Positions 34,453 through 42,780 are shown, counted from the first letter of the stretch. The stretch is 64,000 nt of DNA from an uncultured Bacteroidota bacterium (GCA_937901965.1 CALGSW010000002.1:248001-312000); one strand, 5' to 3'. Notes: a model not told the origin generated them from the letters alone. Translations and numbers: made by a program.

Positions 34453-34567
34453 GCCGAATGGCTAAACACTGCGAAGCTCCATATAAACCGGCCGCAGGCC
34501 GTTTGAACGGCGAAGCACCAATAAAAACCGGACGATAGTCCGTGAAAAAAAGCGGAGCACCAATAAA
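34453..34567 (+). repeat. Three tandem hairpin-plus-tag units (family A tail) downstream of the RAYT gene
   Basis: Each unit is a small hairpin followed by nearly the same tag. Unit 1: GCCGAATGGC then GCGAAGCTCCAT. Unit 2: CGGCC-GCA-GGCCG then GCGAAGCACCAATAAA. Unit 3: CGGAC-GATA-GTCCG then GCGGAGCACCAATAAA. Hairpin sequences differ while pairing is kept. This is the architecture of REP sequences used by RAYT transposases, one of which lies 300 bases away. Confidence 0.78.
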
Positions 34568-34568
34568 T

Positions 34569-34671
34569 GAAGTTATTTCCCGCACCTGGTCGGGTTATTT
34601 CCCGCTCATTTGCAAGCTTTTTTTTCATTTGCTTGCTCGCGCGGGAATAACCCGGGTGCGAGAATAACTTC
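34569..34671 (+). repeat. Family D ~100-bp imperfect hairpin, copy 2
   Basis: The arms begin GAAGTTATTTCCCGCACC and end GGGTGCGAGAATAACTTC, with inner CGGGTTATTTCCCGC against GCGGGAATAACCCG and a T-rich loop. It is near-identical to 31963-32065. Confidence 0.78.
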
Positions 34672-34690
34672 TTGGCAGAGAGACAAGGGC

Positions 34691-34764
34691 GGGCGGCTGT
34701 AACTGGGTGAGAGTGTGTGGATTGACACTTTATCCCTGGGATGATCCCAGGGGTGAAGTGTTAA
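34691..34764 (+). repeat. Family A palindrome, copy 3
   Basis: GGGCGGCTGTAACTGGG precedes 21-base arms at 34722-34742 and 34744-34764 (TTGACACTTTATCCCTGGG and complement with G-T changes). It lies about 100 bases from the transposase stop. Confidence 0.8.
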
Positions 34765-34862
34765 AGTGAAGAATGTCAGAGATTTGCAGCGATGTGGGGC
34801 GGAGTCGGTGTGGGTATCTGGGTGAACGATGTGGTATGAGGCGATGTCGGCTTTAGCTATCT

Positions 34863-35666
34863 TTAACTCTCTTCTGAGTTTGACTTGCAGTGGATTAGTA
34901 CCCATCGGTAATTTTCCTGGGTGATGGATGCGATTTGTCTGGCTGTTGCCGATGTGTTAAAGTTCAGGTGTTTAATAAGTTCGATCTTTTCTAATCGGTT
35001 TAGCTCGTTTACTTTTTTTGAGGAGTGGTGGTCTGATAGATAATTGTTGGTTGTTCTGATTACTTCTTGATCAGGAATTTTGATTTTGATGGGTTTGCCT
35101 TTTTCGCTGAGTTCGCAGCGTTGGATAATTCGGGTGCCAAGTTCGCGGAAGAAACGCTTTTCGGTTGTGAAAAATGAATCGGTAAGTGATGTGTCAACTT
35201 TAATGTGTTTGCTGAATGAGTTATATTTTTTAAAGTGGAATCGGTATGAGCTCCACTTGAATTCAGAGGGGTGATGGCAAATGCCGGCTTTGACGGGATT
35301 TTGGAGAATGTACATTGATGTTTCGATAACCCACTCTGTTTTGGGTTTACTGACGCTTAAAAAGGGAGTTTGGAATAAATTTCCTGATGTTGAATATTTT
35401 AAGTTGTACCACTTTACATAACTTATCAATACACTACTTACAAATTTTGTGAGACAATTTGTTGAAGCAAGAATGTGGACGTGATTATCCATAAGTGCAA
35501 ATTCTATGATTTTTGCATCGTGTTCATTTGCAGCCCAGTTCAATCGGCTTAGAAATTCATACCTGTCTGAATTGTCGTAGAATACGTTATGCCTTCTGTT
35601 ACCTCTGATGCAAATATGAATGTAGCCCTCCTGTATCCTTTTCTCACGTTTTGGTTTGAAATTCAT
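34863..35666 (-). CDS. REP-associated tyrosine transposase (RAYT, Y1/IS200-like family)
   Basis: A 267-residue Y1 transposase. It opens EGYIHICIRGNRRHNVFYD and carries the HUH motif ALMDNHVHILAST. A downstream helix (SYVKWYNLKYSTSGNLFQTP) contains candidate catalytic tyrosines and the GNLFQ-type motif seen in RAYT proteins. The C-terminal ~60 residues (LNFNTSATARQIASITQENY) look like a helix-turn-helix, which may bind the repeat. It is not flanked by insertion-sequence ends. Instead hairpin-plus-tag repeats and a GACACTTTA palindrome lie on both sides, as expected for a domesticated REP-mobilising enzyme. Confidence 0.85.
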   Translation of the reverse strand: MNFKPKREKRIQEGYIHICIRGNRRHNVFYDNSDRYEFLSRLNWAANEHDAKIIEFALMDNHVHILASTNCLTKFVSSVLISYVKWYNLKYSTSGNLFQTPFLSVSKPKTEWVIETSMYILQNPVKAGICHHPSEFKWSSYRFHFKKYNSFSKHIKVDTSLTDSFFTTEKRFFRELGTRIIQRCELSEKGKPIKIKIPDQEVIRTTNNYLSDHHSSKKVNELNRLEKIELIKHLNFNTSATARQIASITQENYRWVLIHCKSNSEES

Positions 35667-35831
35667 ATTCTTTTAAGTTAATTATCTGCCCGAATTTATT
35701 GTTATACTTTTAACTATTCAAGTGCTAGATAATGAAATGTTTAATTGTAGAAAATTTATGTTTGAAACTAGATTTTTTTATTGCGATTCTTGTGTTGAGT
35801 GGGGTGGGTGGTGGAGGCCGTGTACCCCGGG

Positions 35832-36072
35832 CGGCTGTAACTGGTTTGGGGTGTGTGGGTTGACACTTTATCCCTGGGATGATCCCAGGGATAAAGTGTT
35901 AAAGTTCGCATTGTCAGGGGATTGCAGCGATGCGGGGTTGAGGGGGTGTGGGAAATGGCAGCGATGCGGGGTAAAGGTGGTGTGGGAGTGACGAGTGCCG
36001 AATGGCCAGAGAGGGCGAAGCACCAATTAAATCCGGACGGTAGTCCGTGAAAATAGCGAAGCACCAATTAAA
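35832..36072 (+). repeat. Family A palindrome plus two hairpin-tag units upstream of the RAYT gene
   Basis: CGGCTGTAACTGG leads to 21-base arms at 35860-35880 and 35882-35902, pairing perfectly apart from one G-T. Two units follow: GCCGAATGGC with tag GCGAAGCACCAATTAAA (36015-36031), and CGGAC-GGTA-GTCCG with the identical tag (36056-36072). The array ends about 20 bases before the -33 region of the dehydrogenase gene. With the array at 34453-34764 it brackets the transposase in direct orientation. Confidence 0.8.
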
Positions 36073-36091
36073 GAAACAAAGAGTAAAAATC

Positions 36092-36121
36092 TTAATTAGT
36101 CGGTCTCTTTTTTTATCTTTG
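36092..36121 (+). promoter_or_regulatory. Promoter of the dehydrogenase-murA-ftsK operon
   Basis: TTA, 19 bases, then TATCTTTG (36114-36121). The -7 box is perfect and the -33 box is one base off. The predicted leader to the ATG at 36144 is about 17 bases. Confidence 0.6.
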
Positions 36122-36143
36122 TGTGAGAAAATTATGGTGTTGT

Positions 36144-37514
36144 ATGGAGAGGAAATATAAGGAACTTTTGGATGAACTTTTGGAGGGCAGGATGAAACTG
36201 GCGGTTGTGGGGCTGGGATATGTGGGATTGCCTCTGGCTCTGGAGTTTGCAAGATTTTTGGATGTTGTGGGGGTGGATGTTGATGAGGCGCTTGTTGCCA
36301 GGTTGTGGAAGGGTGTGGATCCGAATGGGGAGATAGGGCCGGAGTCGTTTATGGGGAGGCGGATTTCGTTTACCACGAATCCTGCGGAACTGAAGGGGGC
36401 TCGGTTTATTGTTGTGGCTGTGCCGACTCCTGTTGACAAGTTTAATAAGCCGGATCTCTCTCCGCTTCTCGGGGCCACAAAGAGTGTGGGTAAGTACCTG
36501 AAGAGGGGGGATGTGGTTGTTTATGAGTCGACTGTCTATCCGGGATGTACCGAGGAGGAGTGTGTTCCGCTTCTGGAGAGTCTGAGCGGGCTCAAGTGCG
36601 GGGTGGATTTTAAGGTAGGGTATTCGCCTGAGAGAATTAACCCGGGGGATACTGAGCACTCTTTGCAAAATACGGTGAAGATTGTCTCCGGGTGTGATGA
36701 TGAGGCTCTGGATGTGATTGCATCGGTTTATGAACTTGTGGTTCAGGCGGGTGTGCACAAGGCGCCGGAGATGAAGGTGGCCGAGGCTGCCAAGATTATT
36801 GAGAATACGCAGCGCGATGTTAATATTGCTCTTATGAATGAGCTCTCAATTCTGTTTAATAGAATGGGAATAAATACATTTGATGTTTTAAAGGCTGCGG
36901 GGACTAAATGGAACTTTTTGCCGTTTACTCCGGGGCTTGTGGGTGGGCACTGTATTGGTGTGGACCCTTATTATCTGGTACATAAGGCTGCGGCGCTTAA
37001 GTATCATACTCAGATGGTTGCTAGTGGCAGGTTTGTGAATGACTCAATGGGCGGGTATATTGCGAAGCAGACGGTGAAGAGGTTGTTTGGGGCGGCGGGC
37101 GCGGCTCCGGGAGGAGCCTCGCCTGACGGCGGCGCGGCTGTGGCCGCGGCGCCCGCCGCCCACAGGGCTGGATTGAGGGTTCTGGTCATGGGCTTTACAT
37201 ATAAGGAGAATGTTTCCGATATCAGGAATACACGTGTTGCCGATATTGTTCATGAGCTTGCTTCATATAATGTATCGGTGGATGTTATAGATCCTAAAGC
37301 GGATGCTGACGAGGTTATGGAGGAGTACGGCATTAAGCTGGCAGCTATGCCGTCAGGCAGATATGATGCTGTGATTTTGGCCGTTGCTCATAAGGACTAC
37401 CGGGAGATGGGGGCTGAGGGGATATCTTCCCTGATTGCTGAAGGTGGACTCTTTGTGGATGTCCGGGGTATAATGAGGGAGTTAGAGAGCCGGTTCAGGT
37501 ACTGGTCATTGTAG
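36144..37514 (+). CDS. UDP-N-acetylhexosamine 6-dehydrogenase (TviB/WbpO family)
   Basis: About 456 residues from the ATG at 36144; an upstream GTG in frame falls inside the promoter-proximal region. The NAD motif is VVGLGYVGLPLALEF. Other motifs are YESTVYPGCTEEEC, YSPERINPGD and PGLVGGHCIGVDPYY, with the catalytic cysteine in GGHCIG. These fit TviB/WbpO enzymes, which oxidise UDP-GalNAc or UDP-GlcNAc to the uronate. Between KRLF and LRVLVMGFTYKEN it has about 30 extra Ala/Gly-rich residues (~316-340) encoded by a GC-rich palindromic insert. It heads an operon with a NusG-like gene two bases downstream. Confidence 0.87.
   Translation: MERKYKELLDELLEGRMKLAVVGLGYVGLPLALEFARFLDVVGVDVDEALVARLWKGVDPNGEIGPESFMGRRISFTTNPAELKGARFIVVAVPTPVDKFNKPDLSPLLGATKSVGKYLKRGDVVVYESTVYPGCTEEECVPLLESLSGLKCGVDFKVGYSPERINPGDTEHSLQNTVKIVSGCDDEALDVIASVYELVVQAGVHKAPEMKVAEAAKIIENTQRDVNIALMNELSILFNRMGINTFDVLKAAGTKWNFLPFTPGLVGGHCIGVDPYYLVHKAAALKYHTQMVASGRFVNDSMGGYIAKQTVKRLFGAAGAAPGGASPDGGAAVAAAPAAHRAGLRVLVMGFTYKENVSDIRNTRVADIVHELASYNVSVDVIDPKADADEVMEEYGIKLAAMPSGRYDAVILAVAHKDYREMGAEGISSLIAEGGLFVDVRGIMRELESRFRYWSL
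37090..37161. repeat. In-frame GC-rich cloverleaf element in the dehydrogenase gene
   Basis: Perfect 13-base outer arms GGGCGGCGGGCGC (37090-37102) and complement (37149-37161). Inside are three consecutive hairpins: GGCTCC-GGGA-GGAGCC (37103-37118), CGCC-TGAC-GGCG (37120-37131) and CGCGGC-TGTG-GCCGCG (37133-37148). The 72 bases equal 24 codons and keep the frame. Confidence 0.8.
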
Positions 37515-37516
37515 TT

Positions 37517-38008
37517 ATGGTATGGTATGTTCTATATACTGCGGCCAGAGCTGAAAAGCAGGTGGCGCAGAGAATATCGGGAGAGGGAATTGAGGCATTT
37601 ATTCCGCTTCACAGACGTAAAAGGAAGTGGAGTGACAGGGTGAAGGTTATTGAGGAGCCGCTTTTCAGATCATATGTTTTTGTTAAGTGTGCCGATCATC
37701 AATTGTACAATTTAAGACAGATTCCGGGTGTAGCAGCAATTGTGCTGTATGACAGGCGTCCGGCAAAGGTTAGGGATGTTGAGATTGATGCTGTCAAGGA
37801 GTTCTTGAACTACGCAGAGAACAGAGAGATAGTCTCTTCCGGTGATAAGGTGCAGATTTTGTGCGGATCTTTTGAGAAGAGGGAGGGTAAGGTGCTCTGG
37901 ACCGATGGTAAAGTTGCTTCGCTGTTTCTTGAAGAGCTCGGGGCAAAGATATGTGTTGACCTTGCAAAAGTGGGTAAGGTGGATAAAATTGAAAAGAATC
38001 AGAAATAA
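37517..38008 (+). CDS. NusG-like transcription antiterminator (UpxY family)
   Basis: A 163-residue NusG paralogue. The NGN domain runs from WYVLYTAARAEKQVAQRI to RSYVFVKC, followed by a KOW-like segment near residue 120 (VQILCGSFEKREGKVLW). UpxY proteins in Bacteroides bind RNA polymerase and prevent early termination of their own capsule operon. Here the gene is second in an operon with a uronate-sugar dehydrogenase and cell-wall genes, far from the 1-19 kb polysaccharide locus. It could be the remains of, or act on, a glycan operon elsewhere. Confidence 0.82.
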   Translation: MVWYVLYTAARAEKQVAQRISGEGIEAFIPLHRRKRKWSDRVKVIEEPLFRSYVFVKCADHQLYNLRQIPGVAAIVLYDRRPAKVRDVEIDAVKEFLNYAENREIVSSGDKVQILCGSFEKREGKVLWTDGKVASLFLEELGAKICVDLAKVGKVDKIEKNQK

Positions 38009-38019
38009 TATTTCTAGAA

Positions 38020-38703
38020 ATGGATTATAATACACAAAGAAAGAAGCTTATCATGCCTGAATACGGCAGAAATGTCCAGAAGATGATTGAGCAGGTGATG
38101 AAGATTGAAGACAAGGATAAGCGTAATGAACAGATTAAGACTGTTCTTACCGTGATGGGTATATTGAACCCCTCTCTGAGGGATATTAGTGATTTCAGGC
38201 ACAAGCTCTGGGACCATGTTCAGATAATTTCAGATTTCAATATGGATATTGACTCTCCGTATCCTACACCTACGAAAGAGACCTTCTCTACAAAACCGAA
38301 TCCTATACCTCTTGAAAAGTCACCGCTAAAGGCGGCTCACTATGGCCGTAATATTCAGAATATGATAGAGATGGTTGCTGCCAAGGAGGATGGAGAGGTG
38401 AAGGATAATATGGTGAGAATCCTGGCTAACTATATGAGACAGCAGTATCTTATATGGAATAAGGAGACTGTTACTGAAGAGACTATTTTTGCCGATATCA
38501 GAAGACTCTCTGAGGGCAGGCTTGTTGTTGGCCCGGATATCCATATAGGTGTTCACAAGGAGGGTGTGCACAATTTCAAGGAGGGAGGTCACAGCTTCAA
38601 TAAAGAGGGTGGCCACAATGTTCCTCACAGGAATCGTAATCCTAAATTCAGGAACAAGAATGGTAATAAAAATCCTAATCAAAACCGTAATAAAATAGGT
38701 TAA
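38020..38703 (+). CDS. DUF4290 protein
   Basis: A 227-residue protein. The conserved region (MPEYGRNVQKMIEQVMKIED, LRDISDFRHKLWDH, AAHYGRNIQNMIEM) matches DUF4290, known mainly from Bacteroidetes and usually beside murA as here. The C-terminal ~45 residues are low complexity, with repeated HKEGVHNFKEGGHS-like units and an Asn/Lys-rich tail (NKNGNKNPNQNRNK). It has no signal or membrane segment. Function unknown. Confidence 0.88.
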   Translation: MDYNTQRKKLIMPEYGRNVQKMIEQVMKIEDKDKRNEQIKTVLTVMGILNPSLRDISDFRHKLWDHVQIISDFNMDIDSPYPTPTKETFSTKPNPIPLEKSPLKAAHYGRNIQNMIEMVAAKEDGEVKDNMVRILANYMRQQYLIWNKETVTEETIFADIRRLSEGRLVVGPDIHIGVHKEGVHNFKEGGHSFNKEGGHNVPHRNRNPKFRNKNGNKNPNQNRNKIG

Positions 38704-38706
38704 TAT

Positions 38707-40095
38707 ATGGCTATGTTCAGAGTTGAGGGCGGTCATCGGCTTAAAGGTGAGTTGATTCCGCAGGGTGCTAAGAATGAGGCGCTGCAGATTTTGTCGGCGG
38801 TATTACTGACGCCTGAGAGGGTTGTGGTGCATAATGTTCCGGATATTCTGGATGTGAATAAGCTTGTGGAGATGCTTGGGGATCTGGGGGTTGAGGTTGA
38901 GGAGCTCGGGGCGGGCGGCGCGGAAGCGGCGCGAGCCGATTCCGGGGCTGCGAGCAGCCCTGCCGGCGAAGCCGGCGCCGCCCGCCTGATATCAAGATCT
39001 TACGCCTTTACCGCACGTAACATAAATCTTGATTTTGTCCGCAGTGAGGAGTTTCGTAAGAAGTCATCTGCACTTCGTGGTTCTGTTATGCTTACCGGAC
39101 CACTACTGGCAAGGTTTGGTTTCGCATTTATGCCTAAACCGGGTGGTGATAAAATTGGGAGGAGAAGGCTTGATACTCACCTGATTGGGTTTGAAAAGCT
39201 GGGGGCAAAGCTTGACTGGCAACAGGGTGCATCCTATTTTGAAATCACTGCTAAGGGGGGACTTCGCGGTGCATATATGTTGCTGGATGAGGCCTCTGTG
39301 ACCGGAACAGCAAACATAGTTATGGCTGCCGTTCTTGCAAAGGGAACTACCACTATTTATAATGCTGCTTGTGAACCATATCTTCAGCAGTTATGCAAAA
39401 TGCTAAACAGAATGGGGGCAAAAATCTCCGGAATCGGCTCAAATCTCCTCACTGTTGAGGGTGTTGAGTCGCTGGGCGGAACAGAGCACACCATCCTGCC
39501 TGATATGATTGAAGTAGGAAGCTTTGTAGGCCTCGCAGCCATGACCGGCAGCGAAATCACAATCAAGAACGTCGCTTACGACGAGCTGGGCATTATCCCT
39601 GCTCAGTTCCGCCGTCTGGGCATTACTGTTGAGAGACGCGGAGACGATATTTTTATTCCTCAGCACGAGCACTATGAGATTGAGAGCTTCATGGATGGAT
39701 CTATCATGACAATTGCCGATGCTCCATGGCCGGGGCTCACTCCGGACCTGTTATCGGTATTCCTGGTGGTTGCTACTCAGGCAAAGGGTAGCGTTCTGAT
39801 TCACCAGAAGATGTTTGAGAGCAGGCTCTTCTTTGTTGATAAGCTCATTGATATGGGTGCCCAGATAATTTTGTGTGATCCTCACAGGGCTACAATTATT
39901 GGCCACAACAGGGAGTTTTGTCTGAGAGGTACCAGAATGGTCTCTCCCGATATCAGGGCTGGTATAGCTATGCTGATTGCGGCAATGAGTGCAAAGGGAG
40001 TATCTGTTATTGAGAATATTGAGCAGATAGACAGAGGTTATCAGGATATTGACAGAAGACTTAATTCAATAGGGGCAAAAATTGAACGTATTTAA
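38707..40095 (+). CDS. murA: UDP-N-acetylglucosamine 1-carboxyvinyltransferase
   Basis: A 462-residue EPSP-synthase-fold enzyme that adds enolpyruvate to UDP-GlcNAc in the first committed step of peptidoglycan synthesis. Motifs include GGHRLKGELIPQGAKNEALQ, RGSVMLTGPLLARFG and ASVTGTANIVMAAV. The fosfomycin-target cysteine position seems to be in this ASVTGTAN loop with no Cys visible, as in other Bacteroidetes. About 25 extra residues (~68-93, Ala/Gly-rich) lie between VEVEEL and RSYAFTARNINLD, encoded by a GC-rich palindromic insert. Confidence 0.93.
   Translation: MAMFRVEGGHRLKGELIPQGAKNEALQILSAVLLTPERVVVHNVPDILDVNKLVEMLGDLGVEVEELGAGGAEAARADSGAASSPAGEAGAARLISRSYAFTARNINLDFVRSEEFRKKSSALRGSVMLTGPLLARFGFAFMPKPGGDKIGRRRLDTHLIGFEKLGAKLDWQQGASYFEITAKGGLRGAYMLLDEASVTGTANIVMAAVLAKGTTTIYNAACEPYLQQLCKMLNRMGAKISGIGSNLLTVEGVESLGGTEHTILPDMIEVGSFVGLAAMTGSEITIKNVAYDELGIIPAQFRRLGITVERRGDDIFIPQHEHYEIESFMDGSIMTIADAPWPGLTPDLLSVFLVVATQAKGSVLIHQKMFESRLFFVDKLIDMGAQIILCDPHRATIIGHNREFCLRGTRMVSPDIRAGIAMLIAAMSAKGVSVIENIEQIDRGYQDIDRRLNSIGAKIERI
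38910..38986. repeat. In-frame GC-rich cloverleaf element in murA
   Basis: Outer arms GGCGGGCGGCGC (38910-38921) and complement (38975-38986). The inner hairpins are GGAAgCGGC-GCGA-GCCGaTTCC (38922-38943), GGGCTG-CGAG-CAGCCC (38945-38960), and a palindromic GCCGGC-GAA-GCCGGC (38962-38976), which shares two bases with the outer arm. Reading frame is kept. Confidence 0.77.
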
Positions 40096-40110
40096 TTGAA
40101 GAAGAAATAT

Positions 40111-42612
40111 ATGGCCAGCAAAGCACAGGATACCAAACAGAAAGAGAAAACAGATCCACAATCACAACCAAAGGTCGCAACCAAAAGCAAAAGCAGGTCC
40201 AAAACCGGCGAAAATGCTCCCCCTCCCAGGGGTATGGAGGCAGCCCGCCTTATAACAGGGCTCTTCTTTGGAGGGTTGTCCGTTTATACATTTATCGCTC
40301 TTATCTCTTATGTTTTTACATGGGCCGAGGATCAGTCTCTGCTCTCTAATCCTGATTTCTGGAATAATATAGTTCCGGTTGAGAATGGTGGTGGAAAGAT
40401 AGGTTTTCTTTGGTCTAACTTACTGGTGTCAAAGCTATTTGGTCTGGGCTCATTTGCAATTCCGCTATTTTTTGGTGCTGTTGCAATTTTTTCGCTGAGG
40501 ATAAAAAGGGTACGACTTTTTAGAATATTCCTGCTTTCAGCTTTCGGTGCCATTATAATCTCCGTATTTTTCTCATACGTTTTTGGATTTACAAAATTTG
40601 TTGACTGGTTTGGAAACGGAGCCGGAGGCTCTTATGGCTATTATGTTAACGAGTGGCTGAATGCTATGATAGGTGCCACGGGAGCAGGTATTCTTATAGT
40701 TACCGTACTGGTGTTGTGGCTCTTCTTGTGCAGCTACAGATTTATAACATGGTTCAACAGAGGAATTGATGCCATTTTCCATAGAAAACCTAAAGAGAAG
40801 CCGGAGGAGGTACCCGCTGCTGAAGCTGTTGTTGCCGATGATCTGGCTGACGAGGCTGCTGAAGAGATATCCCTAGAGGCAGATGTTGAAGATGCTGTTG
40901 CGCTTCCTGTTGAGCCCGATGCAGCCGATGCCGGTGAGGAGATACTATTTGAGATAGAGGATGAGGTTGGTAGTAATTCCGGTATTGAAGCAATACCCAC
41001 TCCCCCGCAGGAGGAAATTCCTCTTGAGGTAATTGACGAAACAGAATCTGAGGAGGATGATTCAGAGGACTTCCTTAAAGATCTTCCTTCCGGGTCGCTT
41101 GATACACTCTTTGACCCAAGACTTGATCTCCCAAATTATAAATCACCGGGCATTGATCTTCTTGATGATTATAAGGACAAACGTTTTGAGGTTTCACGCG
41201 AAGAGCTTGAGATGAACAAAAGGCGTATTGTTAAGACTCTTGGTGATTACAAGATTGGAATTGAAAGAATTACAGCCAGAACAGGTCCTACTGTTACAAT
41301 GTATGAAATAACACCGTCTGCCGGCGTAAGAATTTCTCAGATCAAACGCCTTGAGGATGATATAGCTATGTCTCTTGCCGCAAGAGGTGTACGTATTATT
41401 GCACCTATACCAGGTACTAACAGTGTGGGTATTGAGGTTGCAAATTCAAAACCAAGCGTTGTCCCTCTTAAATCAATGTTGCTTGAGGATAAATTCCGCA
41501 ACTCCGGCTTTGAACTACCTATCGTTCTCGGCAGAACTATATCTAATGAAGCTCTCGCCTTTGACCTTGCCAAGATGCCCCACCTTCTGGTTGCCGGTGC
41601 AACCGGTCAGGGTAAATCTGTTGGTCTTAATGCAATAATATCTTCTCTCCTTTATACGAAGCATCCATCCGAGATGAAGTTCGTGCTTGTGGACCCAAAG
41701 AAGGTTGAACTCTCACTATATGCAAAAATTGAGAACCACTTCCTGGCAAAACTTCCTGATGCAGAGGAGGCTATCATTACAGATACACAGAAAGTTGTGT
41801 ATACTCTTAAATCTCTTACAATTGAGATGGATACTCGCTATGACCTCCTCAAGCTTGCCCATGTAAGAAACATTAAGGAGTATAACGAGAAGTTCCTTTC
41901 GCGTAAACTTAACCCTCTCAAAGGGCACAAATTCATGCCATTTATAGTTGTGGTTATTGACGAATACGCAGACCTGCTTATGACTGCCGGCCGAGAGGTT
42001 GAGGAGCCTCTCACAAGGCTTGCTCAGCTTGCCAGAGCAATAGGTATTCACCTTGTTATTGCTACTCAGCGTCCTACTACAAATATCATTACCGGCCTTA
42101 TCAAGGCAAACTTCCCGGCGAGGGTTGCCTTTAAAGTTATTTCAAGCATTGACTCACGTACTATCCTTGACACTACAGGTGCAAACCAGCTGATAGGCCG
42201 AGGTGATATGCTCTTCATGTCCGGAGCCGAGCTCACCCGTGTGCAGTGTGCTCTTATTGAAACCAAGGAGATAGACCGCGTTGTACAATTTATAAGCGAC
42301 CAGAAGGGATACTCATCTGCACACTATCTGCCTGAATACGTAGGCGAGGAGGGAGAGGCAATGGCCGGAGAGATAGACCTGGGTAAGCGTGACAAGCTCT
42401 TTGATGAAGCTGCAAAACTTGTAGTTCAGTATCAGCAAGGATCTACCTCACTAATTCAGAGACGAATGAACCTTGGCTATAACCGCGCAGGCCGAATAAT
42501 GGACCAGCTTGAAGCCGCCGGAATCGTCGGTCCGTCAGAGGGAAGCAAAGCCCGCCAGGTTATGATTACCGATTTCAACTCACTTGACAGAATTCTCGCT
42601 AGTCTGGACTAA
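40111..42612 (+). CDS. ftsK: FtsK/SpoIIIE DNA translocase
   Basis: About 833 residues from an ATG at 40111. Four transmembrane segments lie in residues ~55-220, then an acidic linker (residues ~235-345). The motor has Walker A GATGQGKSVGLNAII and Walker B VVVIDEYADLLM. A C-terminal gamma winged helix (TSLIQRRMNLGYNRAGRIMD) reads KOPS-like sequences. It pumps DNA at the division septum and activates XerCD. The linker is shorter than in E. coli, as usual in this phylum. Confidence 0.94.
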   Translation: MASKAQDTKQKEKTDPQSQPKVATKSKSRSKTGENAPPPRGMEAARLITGLFFGGLSVYTFIALISYVFTWAEDQSLLSNPDFWNNIVPVENGGGKIGFLWSNLLVSKLFGLGSFAIPLFFGAVAIFSLRIKRVRLFRIFLLSAFGAIIISVFFSYVFGFTKFVDWFGNGAGGSYGYYVNEWLNAMIGATGAGILIVTVLVLWLFLCSYRFITWFNRGIDAIFHRKPKEKPEEVPAAEAVVADDLADEAAEEISLEADVEDAVALPVEPDAADAGEEILFEIEDEVGSNSGIEAIPTPPQEEIPLEVIDETESEEDDSEDFLKDLPSGSLDTLFDPRLDLPNYKSPGIDLLDDYKDKRFEVSREELEMNKRRIVKTLGDYKIGIERITARTGPTVTMYEITPSAGVRISQIKRLEDDIAMSLAARGVRIIAPIPGTNSVGIEVANSKPSVVPLKSMLLEDKFRNSGFELPIVLGRTISNEALAFDLAKMPHLLVAGATGQGKSVGLNAIISSLLYTKHPSEMKFVLVDPKKVELSLYAKIENHFLAKLPDAEEAIITDTQKVVYTLKSLTIEMDTRYDLLKLAHVRNIKEYNEKFLSRKLNPLKGHKFMPFIVVVIDEYADLLMTAGREVEEPLTRLAQLARAIGIHLVIATQRPTTNIITGLIKANFPARVAFKVISSIDSRTILDTTGANQLIGRGDMLFMSGAELTRVQCALIETKEIDRVVQFISDQKGYSSAHYLPEYVGEEGEAMAGEIDLGKRDKLFDEAAKLVVQYQQGSTSLIQRRMNLGYNRAGRIMDQLEAAGIVGPSEGSKARQVMITDFNSLDRILASLD

Positions 42613-42640
42613 AGTGATGGCAGACGTTCTCGCCTGTGGC

Positions 42641-42780
42641 AGGTGTGGGTGGGACAAGCCTCCATGGATTTGACTATGAGGTGTTTGCAAAATGAGTTTT
42701 GACAGTTTTGATAATTTTGTAATTTGTAAAGTAATGACTAACACACATATAGACGCTTGTCCCACCCAACCCCAACACCT
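42641..42780. repeat. Nested inverted-repeat element (family B) between ftsK and lolA
   Basis: The left end AGGTGTGGGTGGGACAAGCC (42641-42660) and right end GCTTGTCCCACCCAACCCC are inverted repeats with a 4-base length difference. The inner AT-rich part has GTTTGCAAAATG and AATTTGTAAAG. The right end lies inside the lolA reading frame and includes its start codon at 42734. Confidence 0.75.

Noticed and set aside
34863..35666. Complete IS200/IS605 insertion sequence
   Set aside because: No tnpB and no classic left-end/right-end hairpins adjoin the gene; the flanks match RAYT/REP organisation instead.
34453..36072. Repeated tag units suggest a CRISPR array
   Set aside because: Units are hairpin-tag tandems of unequal spacing without unique 30-40 base spacers, and no cas genes are present.
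36123..36143. GTG start for the dehydrogenase
   Set aside because: It lies 2 bases after the -7 box, so it would precede or coincide with the transcript start. The ATG at 36144 fits the family N-terminus.
36144..37514. Frameshift or assembly error in the dehydrogenase around 37.1 kb
   Set aside because: Both flanks are in the same frame and the insert is 24 codons long with complete pairing; the same pattern occurs in four other places.
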